Below are positions 44,201-53,200 of a stretch of 64,000 nt of DNA, in pieces. This stretch comes from an uncultured bacterium (GTDB lineage Bacteria > Bacillota > Clostridia > Lachnospirales > Lachnospiraceae), in assembly GCA_947383005.1 (NCBI GenBank), contig CANDBT010000008.1, positions 1-64,000 of the forward strand, given 5' to 3'. The translations under genes were made by a program, and so were the position numbers. Position 1 is the first letter of the stretch; each line of letters begins with the position of its first letter. A model generated the notes under the pieces. That model ran no database searches. It saw only the letters and a program-made list of their open reading frames with translations, and was not told the DNA's origin.

Positions 44201-44883
44201 CAAGCGGAAAGCCGGCAAAAGCAGATTTCATCAACCAAAGCGGAAATCTTACCGTAAGGAAGATCCTTCGTGGGAACCAGGCAGATGCAACCAAGGCGTT
44301 CCCCTTTACCGTGACATTGGATGACCAGAGCATCAACGGGCGTTATGGCGAAATGGAATTCGTTGACGGCGTTGCAGAATTTACGCTGAAAGGCGGAGAA
44401 GCCATAAAGGCGGATGGGCTTCCGGTCAATGTCGGTTATGTGGTGGAAGAGCATGATAATACCGATTACGAAGTGGAATCTTCTCATGCTTCCGGTAAAG
44501 TTACTGCAAATGGCGTTATCGTTACATTTATTAATACAAAGAACGAGAACCCGCCGGATGAGCCGGAAAAACCAGATAAGCCGGATAATCCGCCAGGAAG
44601 ACCTAACCGTCCAAGTGGCGGCGGTGGCGGGAATCCCCCGCGGGGTGGGGATAATCCCGGTGGGCCTGGTACGACCACGAATATCAATGAGCCTGATGTG
44701 CCGCTTGCGAATTTCCCGCCGGAGCCGATAACGGAAGTGTTTGAAGAAACCGATGTGCCGTTGGCAGCTTTGCCAAAAACGGGTGACAGCCGTCAATCCG
44801 GTGCGATGATGGCGTTACTGGGAATAGCGGGACTGGGGGCTTTGTTCTCCGCGATAGCGATTCATAAGAAAAAGGAAGAATAA
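38224..44883 (+). CDS. Giant LPKTG surface protein, paralogue 1
   Basis: 2219-residue wall-anchored protein. The signal peptide starts MWRKIRRNYRRMAAFLLTLA and ends near FAAG. Residues about 37-180 form a domain shared with the next gene (ESALFLVDGEELREAIREAA). Residues about 190-506 are a Glu/Thr/Ala low-complexity stretch. About 516-806 is a second shared region (FLGKLKGKDFETVTLKNHVN). About 806-1356 is a beta-helix with many GGGIY turns. Then come five Cna-B/DUF7601-like domains, starting near 1364, 1536, 1687, 1840 and 2008, each opening with (L)xVSKTVxG or a variant. A Pro-rich stalk, LPKTG at 2183-2187, a helix and KKKEE end the protein. I start at the ATG at 38224 with GGGAGGAG upstream rather than GTG 38215. 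Tandem paralogue of 45292-52911; likely adhesin. Confidence 0.87.
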   Translation: MWRKIRRNYRRMAAFLLTLAIVGTNVCGNVGIAFAAGNEESALFLVDGEELREAIREAAEHKEVFAFSSLELAAARKSIKNKYEKLLGKKAGAVYELDLEIDDSYAPEGTAVQVFYHADTKDVIFLFFNESDMEVEYRVNIDGYETEPVTVKPNTMNIEDEDEQVFGENYEAADMIDDVKDTPKAEVVKPQESMTEDEIEENGEDADDESSAADESVGEAGDSQETENIKDTDVETEADLEIASKPETEARTEAEGEREIESEEETKSEQEAERETEAGQEAERETEAEPETEAEAQVEPENEEEPDDSGYAAGEILSMSHYQVPMVAISLEDGEEESLEEETEAAVEETEPQTEETIAEEPEEETENAKESETNAEDVKESETKADKADVTDKESIAADKESTTVDKETTDAATDKETTDKETTDTDEKTAGQENAAAEETIADTKEEKEDGSESPVEESVKAEESGADIPKETTKSQDKDIEESNDSAEPEKGAADSDGGKINSADKMEGQLLEDDSIAFLGKLKGKDFETVTLKNHVNAKAVKVAWEDIEQIIAADEEKTDELADYLVDYTVNIPEGASVEGALVVAAGEDLYFAVEPEENYELIAVYANGEELEKIEDVSEQASASDWAGSSYVYVVKDIEEDLLVEVEVEESDIAVPAAVYTAEAEDAVFTVDVPGDAFEEEVQFRAEKIHDESKLEELTSQADEALGEGHAVAAILAYDLAFFNASDEEVEPSKPVNVSISFKETAVSPEIAEDATGISVVHFPEGEEAKAVTAVQDTDVEELVFEAESFSTWAAVAMRNVEINYDGWSKVESLKDLHKVFWPDPGTGKKAYLNCDIVTDYKKDIPYENGDYGWAIPEGTDFVLDLKGHTLTYGGEGSGNKRLFYVRGTLTIMDSVGTGVIDCNQDIEAPIYVDNGGTLNLEGGTIRPGEGRASDHGVYVNGWTSVFNMNGGSIENCGTSSTDGGGVYLEKGIVNVNGGSIKGNTAKNGGGIYAARGNVKVYGGSIEQNTAADGGGIYVAGGFHAVNGGEIKGNTVSNNGGGIYVCPGVSMDIANEAKINGNESTKKEPLVTEDEAGYNAGSGGGGIYSLGNLKVLGGEISGNKALADGGGIYVDFKSWNQQGKASFMMTDGLISNNVAQNGEGGGIYFGGDGTITGGSIVDNHTYTSFDWGGGGVFIQTGVSLKMTNALITDNIADGFGGGVAGCPSGHVKIFTVNGAAIYDNTAKGEGMTHRTEEDRKTQDKEAQADPLFMKDGRYQDYYCQNESVVYGKMLGGGSANWVGSSKQKGGQTEEITIGRYESKSASYRMGLSADPDESGKAYAESRATVRIAGNTSTTHGAGIMCNGFLELGEKGPGYFEVSKTVLGSKEAREKEWGFTLFLSDSEGKPLAAGQVGSDSPDGEMGQDCIAFALKNEKGELEYGSLALAQDEEKGTKFYQFALKDGQSIIFDDLPAGTVYHVVEDEANEGGFTTLVSGSADTIAIEDERDATKVIGAEGIIRAAGSDSQNQGMSALQEKSSVDFLNMQLSELSVSKTVVGKTEEQSWLFTLTLLDPDGKPLQKLPGTYDTIDGAMQVNTVAFELSTGDVTEIGSLPVDEENGQVKFMLGNNQKILFKDIPAGTLYRIVEDGADDSVFEVKVNGPEDSKNITAETDPEKVVGVEGTVAATPTATQFINARLGSLAVSKTVVGDEQAEDQEWEFNLKIHRDPENSSHIEENNEWDLDSEMQVEVLPYEISSNGTVIDAGSLALDDEEGKTAFVLKHGQTITIKDIPVGSTYEVSEVKANDGFITSVIGNVEADNISDEDHDGKIKGIKGIILGDQITNASFINTKSDILTVSKTVKGNDQFGDYEWMFTLKLFDKDGRPLWTSEDGSWGSQGVDGRMQAPVVAYKGGSMLAGVEAPQDGSIALENGEAKFGLKHGQFISFIDLPVGTAYTVTEDEANASITGDDGTNVNFFADVTGSEGSEIVPDGKNASWEAGVSGTIASGKPAKADFINQSGNLTVRKILRGNQADATKAFPFTVTLDDQSINGRYGEMEFVDGVAEFTLKGGEAIKADGLPVNVGYVVEEHDNTDYEVESSHASGKVTANGVIVTFINTKNENPPDEPEKPDKPDNPPGRPNRPSGGGGGNPPRGGDNPGGPGTTTNINEPDVPLANFPPEPITEVFEETDVPLAALPKTGDSRQSGAMMALLGIAGLGALFSAIAIHKKKEE

Positions 44884-44950
44884 GAAAGAAGAAAAAGAAG
44901 ATCAGGATAGGTGGCCAAGGTATGAGGTATCATAAATCCTGAGCAAAGCG

Positions 44951-44992
44951 AAAGGGATATCACATTTTTGATGGGAGTGATATCCCTTTTTG
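44951..44992 (+). terminator. Rho-independent terminator after paralogue 1
   Basis: AAAGGGATATCAC (44951-44963) pairs with GTGATATCCCTTT (44977-44989), followed by TTT. It ends the LPKTG gene. The 408-base gap up to the next gene holds this terminator, the promoter at 45099-45127 and a leader of about 160 bases. Confidence 0.85.
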
Positions 44993-45098
44993 ATTTTAAC
45001 ATATGATTATGTATGGCGTAACTGTCTCCAGGTGCGCTTGATGAAGAATCACTGTTACATATATTGGTTATTTCCTTCTAAATAATTCAGAAAAACTC

Positions 45099-45127
45099 TT
45101 GATTTTTGAAACCGTATGAATTATACT
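45099..45127 (+). promoter_or_regulatory. Promoter of the third adhesin
   Basis: -35 TTGATT (45099-45104), 17-base spacer, -10 TATACT (45122-45127). It shares TTGATTTTTGAAACC and the following pattern (TAATC.TA.CTG, then GCAAAA) with the promoter at 38106, so both adhesins are probably expressed together. Confidence 0.7.
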
Positions 45128-45291
45128 AATCCTAGCTGACAGTTATTGGCAAAACTGGATTATCATTGCAGTTGCCCTGATGGAACAAAAAAGGATTTTG
45201 GTGTTTCCAGGTAGGCGCCTGATAACATAGAAACATGATTATGGCCAAACACATGGCTGACGGCAAATTTAGTGAAAAGGAGCGGATGGGT

Positions 45292-48200
45292 ATGTGGAAA
45301 AAATTTCGCAGGAACTACCGACGCCTGGTAGCGTTCTTACTGACAGCGGTCATTGTAGGTACCAATGTTTGTGGGAATGTTGGCGTTGCGTTCGCGGCAG
45401 GGATGTCAGAAAGCGCCTTGTTCCTGGTAGATGGGGAGGAACTTCGTGAAGCCATCCAGGAGGCGAAAGAACACAGGGAAGTGTTTTCGTTTTCGAAGCT
45501 GGAACTGGCGGCTGCCAGGAAAAGCATTCGGAATAAGTATGAAAAACTGTTAGGGAAAAAAGACGGCGAAGTTTATGAGCTGGATTTGGAAGTTGATGAC
45601 AGCTATGCCCCGGAGGGCGCGGCCGTACAGGTGTTTTACCATGCGGGTACGGAAGATGTGGTTTTCCTGTTCCTCAATGAAACCGATATGGAAGTGGAAT
45701 ACCGGGTAAACATCGACGGTTATGAGACAGAGCCGGTGACGGTAAAGCCTAATACCTTTAATATTGAAGAAGAGGATGCGTCTTTCGGGGAAAATTATGA
45801 AGCGGCGGATATGATCGACGACGTGAAGACGGCCCCGAAGGCAGAAGTAGTGGAGACAAAAGAGGCGCCGGCCGGAGAGAAAAGCGAAGAAGCCGGAAAG
45901 GATGAGACGGCTGATGATGTTTCTTTAGAGGGTAAAGAGGAAAGCAGTGCGGCAGACAAAACCCTGGCAGATGAGGAAGAAAGCCGGGAAACGGAAGCCG
46001 ATACTACCGAGGCCGCCCTGGAAGAGGAGACGGAAAAAGCCGGTGAGACAGAAGCTGCCGACAAAGAGGATGAAGAAACCGGTGCCCAGGCAGAAGAAGA
46101 GCAAGTAACAGAAACCGAAGCGGAGCCGGAAACCGAAACAGAGCCGGAAACTGAAGCGGAAACAGAGATAGAGCTTGAGGATATCAATGAAGTTTTGGAT
46201 GAGCGGGAAGGGGAAACTTTAAGCAAATCCAATAAACAGGCAGCAATTGTGGCTGTTTCCCTGGAAGATTTAGAAGAGGAAAGTACAAAGGAGACAGAGG
46301 TTTCTGCTGAGGAAGAGACCGAAGCTGCCGAGACGGAAACAGAGGAAGAAACCGAGGCGGAAGATTCGGCAGAGGGCAAGACGGAAGAGGCTGCCGGAAG
46401 CGAAACAACCGAAGCTGAGGATGAAGAAACGGAAGCCGAGGCTGAGGAAACCGAGGCCGAAACGGAAGAAGAGAGCAAGGCTGAGGATGCGGAAACTGAG
46501 AAATCGACGGAAGCGGAAGAAACCGAGGCAGAAGAAACAGAAAAAGATGCTACTGTAGAAGATACCGAAGCCGAGGATAAAACAACTGTTGAGGAAACAG
46601 AGAGCGAAGAAGAGACAGGGAAGGACAGTGCCGGATCCAGCAGCAGCCAAACAGGCAGCACAGACAAGATGGATGGGCAACTGTTAGAGGACGACAGCAT
46701 AGAATTCCTGGGTAAACTGAAGGGGAAAGATTATGCTACAGTTACCCTGAAAAACCATGTGAACGCCAGGGCAGTTAAAGTTGCCTGGGAGGATATTGAA
46801 GAAATTATTTCTGAAGATGAAGAAGATGCCTTTGAGTATCTGGTGGATTATTATGTGAATTTGCCGGGAGGCGCATCGGTGGAAGGCGCTGAATCTGTAG
46901 CCGAGGGCGAAGATTTGTATTTTGCGGTGGAAGCCGAGGATAATTATGAAATTATCGGTGTGTTTGCCAACGGCGAAGAGCTGGAAGAGGTTGAAGATGT
47001 GGCCGACAGGGCAAGCGCGTCCGACTGGAAGGGTTATGCCCATGTGTATGTGGTAGAAGCGGTGGAAGATGACTTGGTAATTGATGTGGAGGTAGAGGAA
47101 CTGGCAGATGAAGTCCCTGTGATTGCGGCTGCGGTTTATACTGCCGAGACAGATGATGCTGTGTTTAACGTAGATGTGCCGGATGGGGCGTTTGCGGAGG
47201 AAGTGGAGCTTCAGGTTACGAAGATTGAGGATGAAGCGCACGTAGAAGAATTGAAGGCCCAGGCCAACGAGCTTCTGAAAGAGGGTCAGTCGGTAGCGGA
47301 TATTCTGGTTTATGATGTGACTTTTATTTCCAAGGAAACCGGGGCGGAAATAGAACCTACGGAAACAGTAGGTGTCAGTGCTCGCATGAAAGCACCTGTG
47401 GTGTCTGTGGAAACCGCAGAAAAGGAACTTAATATTACGGAAATTTCCGTGGTGCATTTGCCGGACAATAAAGAGGCAGAGGTAGTAACTTCCACAGAGA
47501 ATGTGGAGGAAACAGAATTTGAGTTCCAGACGGGAAGCTTTTCTGAGATTATGTTTCTGGCTATGACAGATAATGAGGCGGCCAAGGGAGCGGCGAAAAT
47601 TGGTTCCGGGGAAACTGCGGTGTATTATGAAAAGCTCCAGGATGCCGTTGATGCGATTGGCGGGACCGGCGAAAAAGCACAGCCGCAGGGAGCAGAGATT
47701 GTTCTTTTAATGGATGTGAAAGAAAATATCATATCTACAGAGAAGAGCTATACATTGGATATGAATGGCCATACCGTTGACGGAGATGGTAAAGGAAGCG
47801 TATTCGTTTTTACAAATAAAAACGGCGGTACGGTTACGTTGAAGAATGGTACGATCACCGGTGGAAAGGCTGCTTTGGGAGGCGGTATCCGTGCAGTAGG
47901 AGTGGAGGTAGCAAAATATAAAACTCCCTTCACTTTAAATGTGGAATCTTGCGATATTATTAATAATAACGCGACAAATGGTTATGGGGGAGGCGTGAGC
48001 CTGGGCGATACTACTACGTCTGGCACGATAGCCTCGAACCGGGGCAGCGTGATTTGTGGTACCTGGTCAGATGTGAAAGTAGAGGGAAATACCGGCGGAG
48101 GCGTGCATATCAGCGGCAATAACACAAAAGGAACAACTATTGCCAGCAAGAACACCATGACATTTGAGAATGTAACCATCAGCGGCAATAAAGATCAGCA

Positions 48201-51200
48201 TGCTTCTCCAAGCTTCTGTGTTTTAGCGGCCGGACTTGATATCAATTATGTAACGTTGACTATCAGAGATTGTTCTATCACAGGAAATGGAACGGCTGCA
48301 AAAGATGCAGGCGGTGTTTCCATTAACGGATATTCCCTTGTTACCTTTGAAGGAGGGGAAACAGGAAATCGGATAGAAGGCAACACGGGAAAAAAGATAG
48401 GCGGGCTTTACTGGATGAATGGTAATGTGTCTGTTAAAGATACCGTGATTAAAAATAATATCGGCGCAGGCAAAAACAGCGGTATATATCTGGAAGGCAG
48501 CACAGATTACACATTTGCAATGGATTCGGGAGCAGTCTATAATAATGGTACTGGAAATGATATATACATTAACTTGGGAGGAAAGCGTAACCAGAAGGCA
48601 ACCATTATTGCTGCAAATAAAATGAAAGATCCTGACTTGGGAGAGAACTTCTTTGCAGAATATGAATATACTTGGAGCGGATTGAAGCTTAACGAAGCTA
48701 TTTCAAAGTCAGGCAAAGGGGCAACGGGATCATACAAAGCCGTTGCCGGCAAAGAGCCGACCAAGGTCGCCAAAATCGGCGATAGGGAATATTTGAGCGT
48801 GAAGCTGGCGGTAGAGGATGCAAAGGCAGGGGAAACCATTGAATTGATTTCTCCTTCCGGCGAGGGAAATACAATTCTGTCAATGCTTGATACAAAAGTA
48901 ATTGATATTGATAAAGAACTTACCTTTGATTTAAAAGGTCTTAATTTCAGTATGTCATCAGACGCAGAACTTTTCCGTATCGTTGATGGCGGAAAGCTGA
49001 CCATAGACAATACAGGTGATTCTGGTGAGAGAAATACTATTAGCGGTATAATCATAGCAGAGAAAGGCGGATACCTGGCTGTAGGCGCTGGCGTGGCTTT
49101 GGCTTCCGCAGTAGATTACAAGGGAGATTCCCTTGTAATTAACGGGGAACATGAAAACCTGAATATTTCTCTCGGTGAAGGAAAAGCCATAACTGCAGGA
49201 GAAGGATTTGGGGTAACGGATTCGCTGAATCTTACATTAGATGCAAAAGTATTGTCTCAGTTAAATGGAAATCTTGCATTAAGTGATATTGTTCTGGTAC
49301 AGGGATGCCCGAAGGAAACAGCGGAAGGACTGACTAAAAAAATAGTAGTTAAAGATTTAAACTATAAGGAAAAGAATATTGAGGTATTGGTGGATGAGGC
49401 TGGTAATATTGTATTGCGTAAAAGCGATCTGTCAGGTATCTATCTGGACGGGGACAAAGGCGATGATAGTAATTCCGGTTTGAACAGCACCTCTCCGGTA
49501 AAGACATTTGAGAAAGCAAAGGAGCTTTTAGCAACGGCTACCAATTCAGACACCATCTATGTAGTCGGGCCGGTTTCTGTCAGCGGAGAGGATAGTTGGT
49601 CGCTGCCAAAAGGCCAGTTGAAGCGCTTTGAAAAGTATACGGGCGCGTTAATCAATGTGACAGGGACGCTCACCCTTCAGGATATCGTTATTGATGGCGG
49701 AGGTAAGGAAAATGTTGCCAGCAGGGCGGCGTTAGTTACCGTTGCCAGCGGCGGGACCCTGAATGTGAAAGACGGGGCAGTTCTGCAGAATAATACCCAG
49801 TCAGCCAGCAATATGTTTTCTGAAGGCGGAGCTATCACCAATAATGGTACGCTGGAGATGACCGGAGGCAAGATTCAGTACAACCGGGCGTATCTGGGCG
49901 GTGGCGTGCACAACCGGGGAACGTTCAGGATGTCTGGGGGCGAGATCTCTAATAATACTGCCGACGGAACGTATGGAAGCATTGGAACAGGAGAAAGAGG
50001 AGCCTGCGGCGGCGGCGTATATGTGCTGGGTGACGTGGGGGAGATGAGATTGACCGGCGGAGTCATTTCATCCAATACGGCTACAGGAACCCGATCCAGC
50101 GGCGGAGGCATTTCTCTTGGAAGCAGGAATGACCAGCTTAATAAAGGCAAGATGGCAAAACTGTTTATGGATGGCGGTACGATTACCAGAAACCATGCAG
50201 ACGGCTGGGGAGGCGGCATTAATATGTCGTCGGAAACAACAGCAGAGATCACCGCTGGAAATATCACCTCAAATGTGGCACAAGGATCTAAAGGTGATGG
50301 TATTTATAATGACTATTGGGTAGGCGGCGGAATCTATGTTGATGGTGTTAAGCGCAACGCACAGGGAGCGATAGTGGCCGGAGCGGCGACCTTGCAGATC
50401 AAAAATGTGGAGATAGCAGAGAATACCGCACAGTGGGGCGGAGGAGGAATCGCTGCGTGCCCGACTGCAACCGTAGAAATTTACCGCATACAAGGCGGCG
50501 TGATTCATGATAACAGAAGCAAGACGGTATATGAAAACTATTTGTCTGATATTCTTGTGAACAGTACAAATTATCATCCTGCTATTGCTATTAACAGTTA
50601 CATGTTGGGCGGTGGTAAATACAATTGGCGAGATCCCTCATCAGGTAAGGAAGTTCCTTATGACAGATTGAATCAGGAGAGGCTTGAAGAAAGATGGTTT
50701 GAAATTTATTCAGATGGAAATCCGGCAGATATAGCCGCCGGGGCAAGCGACTGCGATGTACACATTACAAATAACTCGGCAAAGAACAAGGGGAATTCGG
50801 CCAGCGGCAGAGGCGGTGGAATTGCAGTAAACGGACATTTGATTCTTGGTGAAGCCGGGGGTTACCGGATTGTCCATACTTATTTCACAAAGTACCTGAA
50901 TGGCGATGTGGAAAGAGACGGAGCTCGGGAACCAATCCAAATGAATGAAATTAAGCTTGGCAAAGAGATTGCAACCGACGGGGAAGATGTGAACGGCAGA
51001 AAGTATGTGGAGCATATGCCGGATTATCAGGGCAGCCAGTATGCATTTGTTGATTATGGACTTTACTATGCATTGCAGGATGCCAGAGATGTGGATTATG
51101 ATGAGGCAACCGGAATACTGACAATAACCGGAAATGACGGGGTTAAGACATCCTACAATAATAGTGAAATAAGTGTCGGTGAGGATGGCAGGCAGTATGC

Positions 51201-52911
51201 TTCTTCATACAGCATTATAGTAGATAAGAGCGGAAATAAAACCATCTACCTTGACTATGTGCGTCCGACCTTTACCCTGGATGTAGAAAAGCTGTGGAGA
51301 GGTGATAACAATAACGCAGAGAATACCAGGAAACCTGTTACAATCCGGGTTGCCAGAAAGTATGATAATGTTATTGTCGCAGAAGTCAAACTGGATGTAA
51401 ATGGCGAGACGATCAGTAAACATATACTGAAAACACAGGAAGACGGAACAGCGGAACTGACAGAAATTCCGAAAGATCAGGTATTAGAGATACCTGGGGC
51501 TATCAGCGAATATCTGATCAAAGAGGACACAACAGATATGCCGGATTATTCTGACAGTTACCGGATTAAGGTAAATGAGGCAGATGAAAATAAGCATTAT
51601 GAGGTTACTGTCACAAATACCTATGGTAATCCGGAGCTTGAGAGCCTGACCATTGGGAAAGAAGTGGTCAACGGCACGGAGCTGAACGGGGCAGAGGATC
51701 TGGAGTGGAATTTTGTTTTAACTTTGAAAGATGAGAACGGAAATTCTCTGGATGTGGTAAATAAAACGGAGGACGAAACAGATAATATTGGCATAACTGC
51801 ATTTAATGCGGTATGGGATCATGGAAATGGGAATACAGAACCTCTTGTTTTTGAACTTTCTTCTGATGATCAAATACAATTCGCGTTGAAGCACAATGAA
51901 AAAATTACCATTGAGGGCCTTCCTGTAGGAACACAGTATAAAGTGGTTGAGGTAGAGGCGAATAATGGTGAATGTGCAACAACTGTCGAAGGCGGAATGG
52001 AAGTTACAGAAGAAGGGAAAGTGGTTGGAAGCCAGGGCTCTATTGCTAAGGATGTTGCAGAACAGGTTACATTTAAAAATACTTTCTTGAAGCGCAGCAC
52101 ATTAACCATCAGTAAAGAAGTGGTAAACGGAACTGAGGAGAATGGAGCAGAGGATAAAGATTGGAACTTCACTGTAACGGTAAAAGATGAAAATGGCAAT
52201 TCTTTAAATGTAGTCAATAGTGAGGAAGAGCCAGATAAAATCGGCCTGCTGTCATTCCCTGCTACTCTGACACATAAAGACGGGCAGTCAGAGGATATGG
52301 CTTTGGAGGTATCAGAAACCGATCAGATCTCTGTGGTTTTGAAGCATGGAGAGAGTATTACCATTAAGGGCATACCGGTAAATGCTCAATACAGTGTAGT
52401 TGAAGAAGAAGCCAATGCAGAAGATACGGTGACGACGGTTAATGGTGGTCAGATCATAAAGAATGATGAAGGTAAGGAAACAGGAAGTACAGGGGAAATT
52501 ACAGCAGATGCAGATACTGCCGTAAAATTTGTCAATACCTTCCCGAAAAAGCCGGATGAACCAGATGAACCAGATGAACCGGATAACCCGCCAGATGAAC
52601 CCGACAAACCAGATAATCCAGGAAGGCCTAACCGCCCAAGCGGTGGCGGCAATCCGCCAAGAGGCGGGGATAACCCGGGAGGGCCAGGCACTACGACTAC
52701 GATTGAGACCCCGGATGTGCCGTTGGCAAACTTCCCGCCGGAGCCGATGGTGGAAATACCGGAAGAGATGGATGTCCCGTTGGCGGCGCTGCCAAGAACT
52801 GGCGACAGCCGTCAGGCAGGCGCGATGATGGCGTTGTTTGGAATAGCAGGTCTTGGAGCCTTGTTCTCGGCCATCGCGTTGCATAAGAAAAAAGATGATC
52901 AGGAAGGCTGA
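45292..52911 (+). CDS. Giant LPRTG surface protein, paralogue 2
   Basis: 2539-residue wall protein, paralogue of the preceding one. Signal peptide MWKKFRRNYRRLVAFLLTAV; shared N-terminal domain to about 180; ETE/AEE-rich acidic stretch about 187-460; second shared region about 463-757. A very long beta-helix spans about 780-1860, including a DUF1565-like start near 1382 (IYLDGDKGDDSNSGLNSTSP). A Cna-B domain near 1993-2117 (TFTLDVEKLWRGDNNNAEN) is followed by two DUF7601-like domains near 2117 and 2270 that open with LTIxKEVVNGTE. A Pro/Asp stalk, LPRTG at 2500-2504, a helix and KKKDDQEG end it. I start at 45292 by homology with the paralogue and a GGAG nine bases upstream; the frame is open to 45235. 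Likely adhesin; ligand unknown. Confidence 0.87.
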   Translation: MWKKFRRNYRRLVAFLLTAVIVGTNVCGNVGVAFAAGMSESALFLVDGEELREAIQEAKEHREVFSFSKLELAAARKSIRNKYEKLLGKKDGEVYELDLEVDDSYAPEGAAVQVFYHAGTEDVVFLFLNETDMEVEYRVNIDGYETEPVTVKPNTFNIEEEDASFGENYEAADMIDDVKTAPKAEVVETKEAPAGEKSEEAGKDETADDVSLEGKEESSAADKTLADEEESRETEADTTEAALEEETEKAGETEAADKEDEETGAQAEEEQVTETEAEPETETEPETEAETEIELEDINEVLDEREGETLSKSNKQAAIVAVSLEDLEEESTKETEVSAEEETEAAETETEEETEAEDSAEGKTEEAAGSETTEAEDEETEAEAEETEAETEEESKAEDAETEKSTEAEETEAEETEKDATVEDTEAEDKTTVEETESEEETGKDSAGSSSSQTGSTDKMDGQLLEDDSIEFLGKLKGKDYATVTLKNHVNARAVKVAWEDIEEIISEDEEDAFEYLVDYYVNLPGGASVEGAESVAEGEDLYFAVEAEDNYEIIGVFANGEELEEVEDVADRASASDWKGYAHVYVVEAVEDDLVIDVEVEELADEVPVIAAAVYTAETDDAVFNVDVPDGAFAEEVELQVTKIEDEAHVEELKAQANELLKEGQSVADILVYDVTFISKETGAEIEPTETVGVSARMKAPVVSVETAEKELNITEISVVHLPDNKEAEVVTSTENVEETEFEFQTGSFSEIMFLAMTDNEAAKGAAKIGSGETAVYYEKLQDAVDAIGGTGEKAQPQGAEIVLLMDVKENIISTEKSYTLDMNGHTVDGDGKGSVFVFTNKNGGTVTLKNGTITGGKAALGGGIRAVGVEVAKYKTPFTLNVESCDIINNNATNGYGGGVSLGDTTTSGTIASNRGSVICGTWSDVKVEGNTGGGVHISGNNTKGTTIASKNTMTFENVTISGNKDQHASPSFCVLAAGLDINYVTLTIRDCSITGNGTAAKDAGGVSINGYSLVTFEGGETGNRIEGNTGKKIGGLYWMNGNVSVKDTVIKNNIGAGKNSGIYLEGSTDYTFAMDSGAVYNNGTGNDIYINLGGKRNQKATIIAANKMKDPDLGENFFAEYEYTWSGLKLNEAISKSGKGATGSYKAVAGKEPTKVAKIGDREYLSVKLAVEDAKAGETIELISPSGEGNTILSMLDTKVIDIDKELTFDLKGLNFSMSSDAELFRIVDGGKLTIDNTGDSGERNTISGIIIAEKGGYLAVGAGVALASAVDYKGDSLVINGEHENLNISLGEGKAITAGEGFGVTDSLNLTLDAKVLSQLNGNLALSDIVLVQGCPKETAEGLTKKIVVKDLNYKEKNIEVLVDEAGNIVLRKSDLSGIYLDGDKGDDSNSGLNSTSPVKTFEKAKELLATATNSDTIYVVGPVSVSGEDSWSLPKGQLKRFEKYTGALINVTGTLTLQDIVIDGGGKENVASRAALVTVASGGTLNVKDGAVLQNNTQSASNMFSEGGAITNNGTLEMTGGKIQYNRAYLGGGVHNRGTFRMSGGEISNNTADGTYGSIGTGERGACGGGVYVLGDVGEMRLTGGVISSNTATGTRSSGGGISLGSRNDQLNKGKMAKLFMDGGTITRNHADGWGGGINMSSETTAEITAGNITSNVAQGSKGDGIYNDYWVGGGIYVDGVKRNAQGAIVAGAATLQIKNVEIAENTAQWGGGGIAACPTATVEIYRIQGGVIHDNRSKTVYENYLSDILVNSTNYHPAIAINSYMLGGGKYNWRDPSSGKEVPYDRLNQERLEERWFEIYSDGNPADIAAGASDCDVHITNNSAKNKGNSASGRGGGIAVNGHLILGEAGGYRIVHTYFTKYLNGDVERDGAREPIQMNEIKLGKEIATDGEDVNGRKYVEHMPDYQGSQYAFVDYGLYYALQDARDVDYDEATGILTITGNDGVKTSYNNSEISVGEDGRQYASSYSIIVDKSGNKTIYLDYVRPTFTLDVEKLWRGDNNNAENTRKPVTIRVARKYDNVIVAEVKLDVNGETISKHILKTQEDGTAELTEIPKDQVLEIPGAISEYLIKEDTTDMPDYSDSYRIKVNEADENKHYEVTVTNTYGNPELESLTIGKEVVNGTELNGAEDLEWNFVLTLKDENGNSLDVVNKTEDETDNIGITAFNAVWDHGNGNTEPLVFELSSDDQIQFALKHNEKITIEGLPVGTQYKVVEVEANNGECATTVEGGMEVTEEGKVVGSQGSIAKDVAEQVTFKNTFLKRSTLTISKEVVNGTEENGAEDKDWNFTVTVKDENGNSLNVVNSEEEPDKIGLLSFPATLTHKDGQSEDMALEVSETDQISVVLKHGESITIKGIPVNAQYSVVEEEANAEDTVTTVNGGQIIKNDEGKETGSTGEITADADTAVKFVNTFPKKPDEPDEPDEPDNPPDEPDKPDNPGRPNRPSGGGNPPRGGDNPGGPGTTTTIETPDVPLANFPPEPMVEIPEEMDVPLAALPRTGDSRQAGAMMALFGIAGLGALFSAIALHKKKDDQEG

Positions 52912-52943
52912 TAAGCAGCCAAGAACTGAATAGTGAACAGTGA

Positions 52944-52995
52944 AAGCCCGCGGGCTGTTATCCTTGATGGATGAAGGATAGCAGCCCGTGGGCTT
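52944..52995 (+). terminator. Long hairpin after paralogue 2
   Basis: AAGCCCGCGGGCTGTTATCC (from 52944) pairs with GGATAGCAGCCCGTGGGCTT (to 52995) with two mismatched or wobble positions. Only TATTGTG follows, so it is a strong hairpin without a clean U-tract. Confidence 0.65.
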
Positions 52996-52998
52996 ATT

Positions 52999-53196
52999 GT
53001 GAATTATTTCTGGCATATTTTTGATCAATGTTTAATAAAGCCGGAATTAATTCTGGCTTTAGATGAAGATTTTAATATTGTTATATTACTAAATTATCCA
53101 CAAAAGAAGACCCATAAATCATCTGTTGATTGGGATAGTTTTGTCGTTCCGAGTGAAAGAGGGAAAAATGTCGATAAATATATGAAGGAGATGTAA
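52999..53196 (+). pseudogene. Remnant of a type II antitoxin gene
   Basis: 65-residue frame whose C-terminal part, DWDSFVVPSERGKNVDKYMKEM, resembles the toxin-binding tail of small antitoxins found before PIN-domain toxins. The N-terminal part (NYFWHIFDQCLIKPELILA) does not look like an intact DNA-binding domain, the start would be GTG without a ribosome site, and the frame stops early. The following DNA holds a broken PIN toxin, which supports the reading. The 614-base gap between the last adhesin and the phosphoribosyltransferase gene contains only this module and the hairpin. Confidence 0.5.
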
Positions 53197-53200
53197 GAGG

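Noticed and set aside
45795-46700. A 301-codon Ser/Val/Ala-rich reverse frame in the third adhesin
   Set aside because: It is the complement of the Glu-Thr-Ala tract; no start signal and no independent support.
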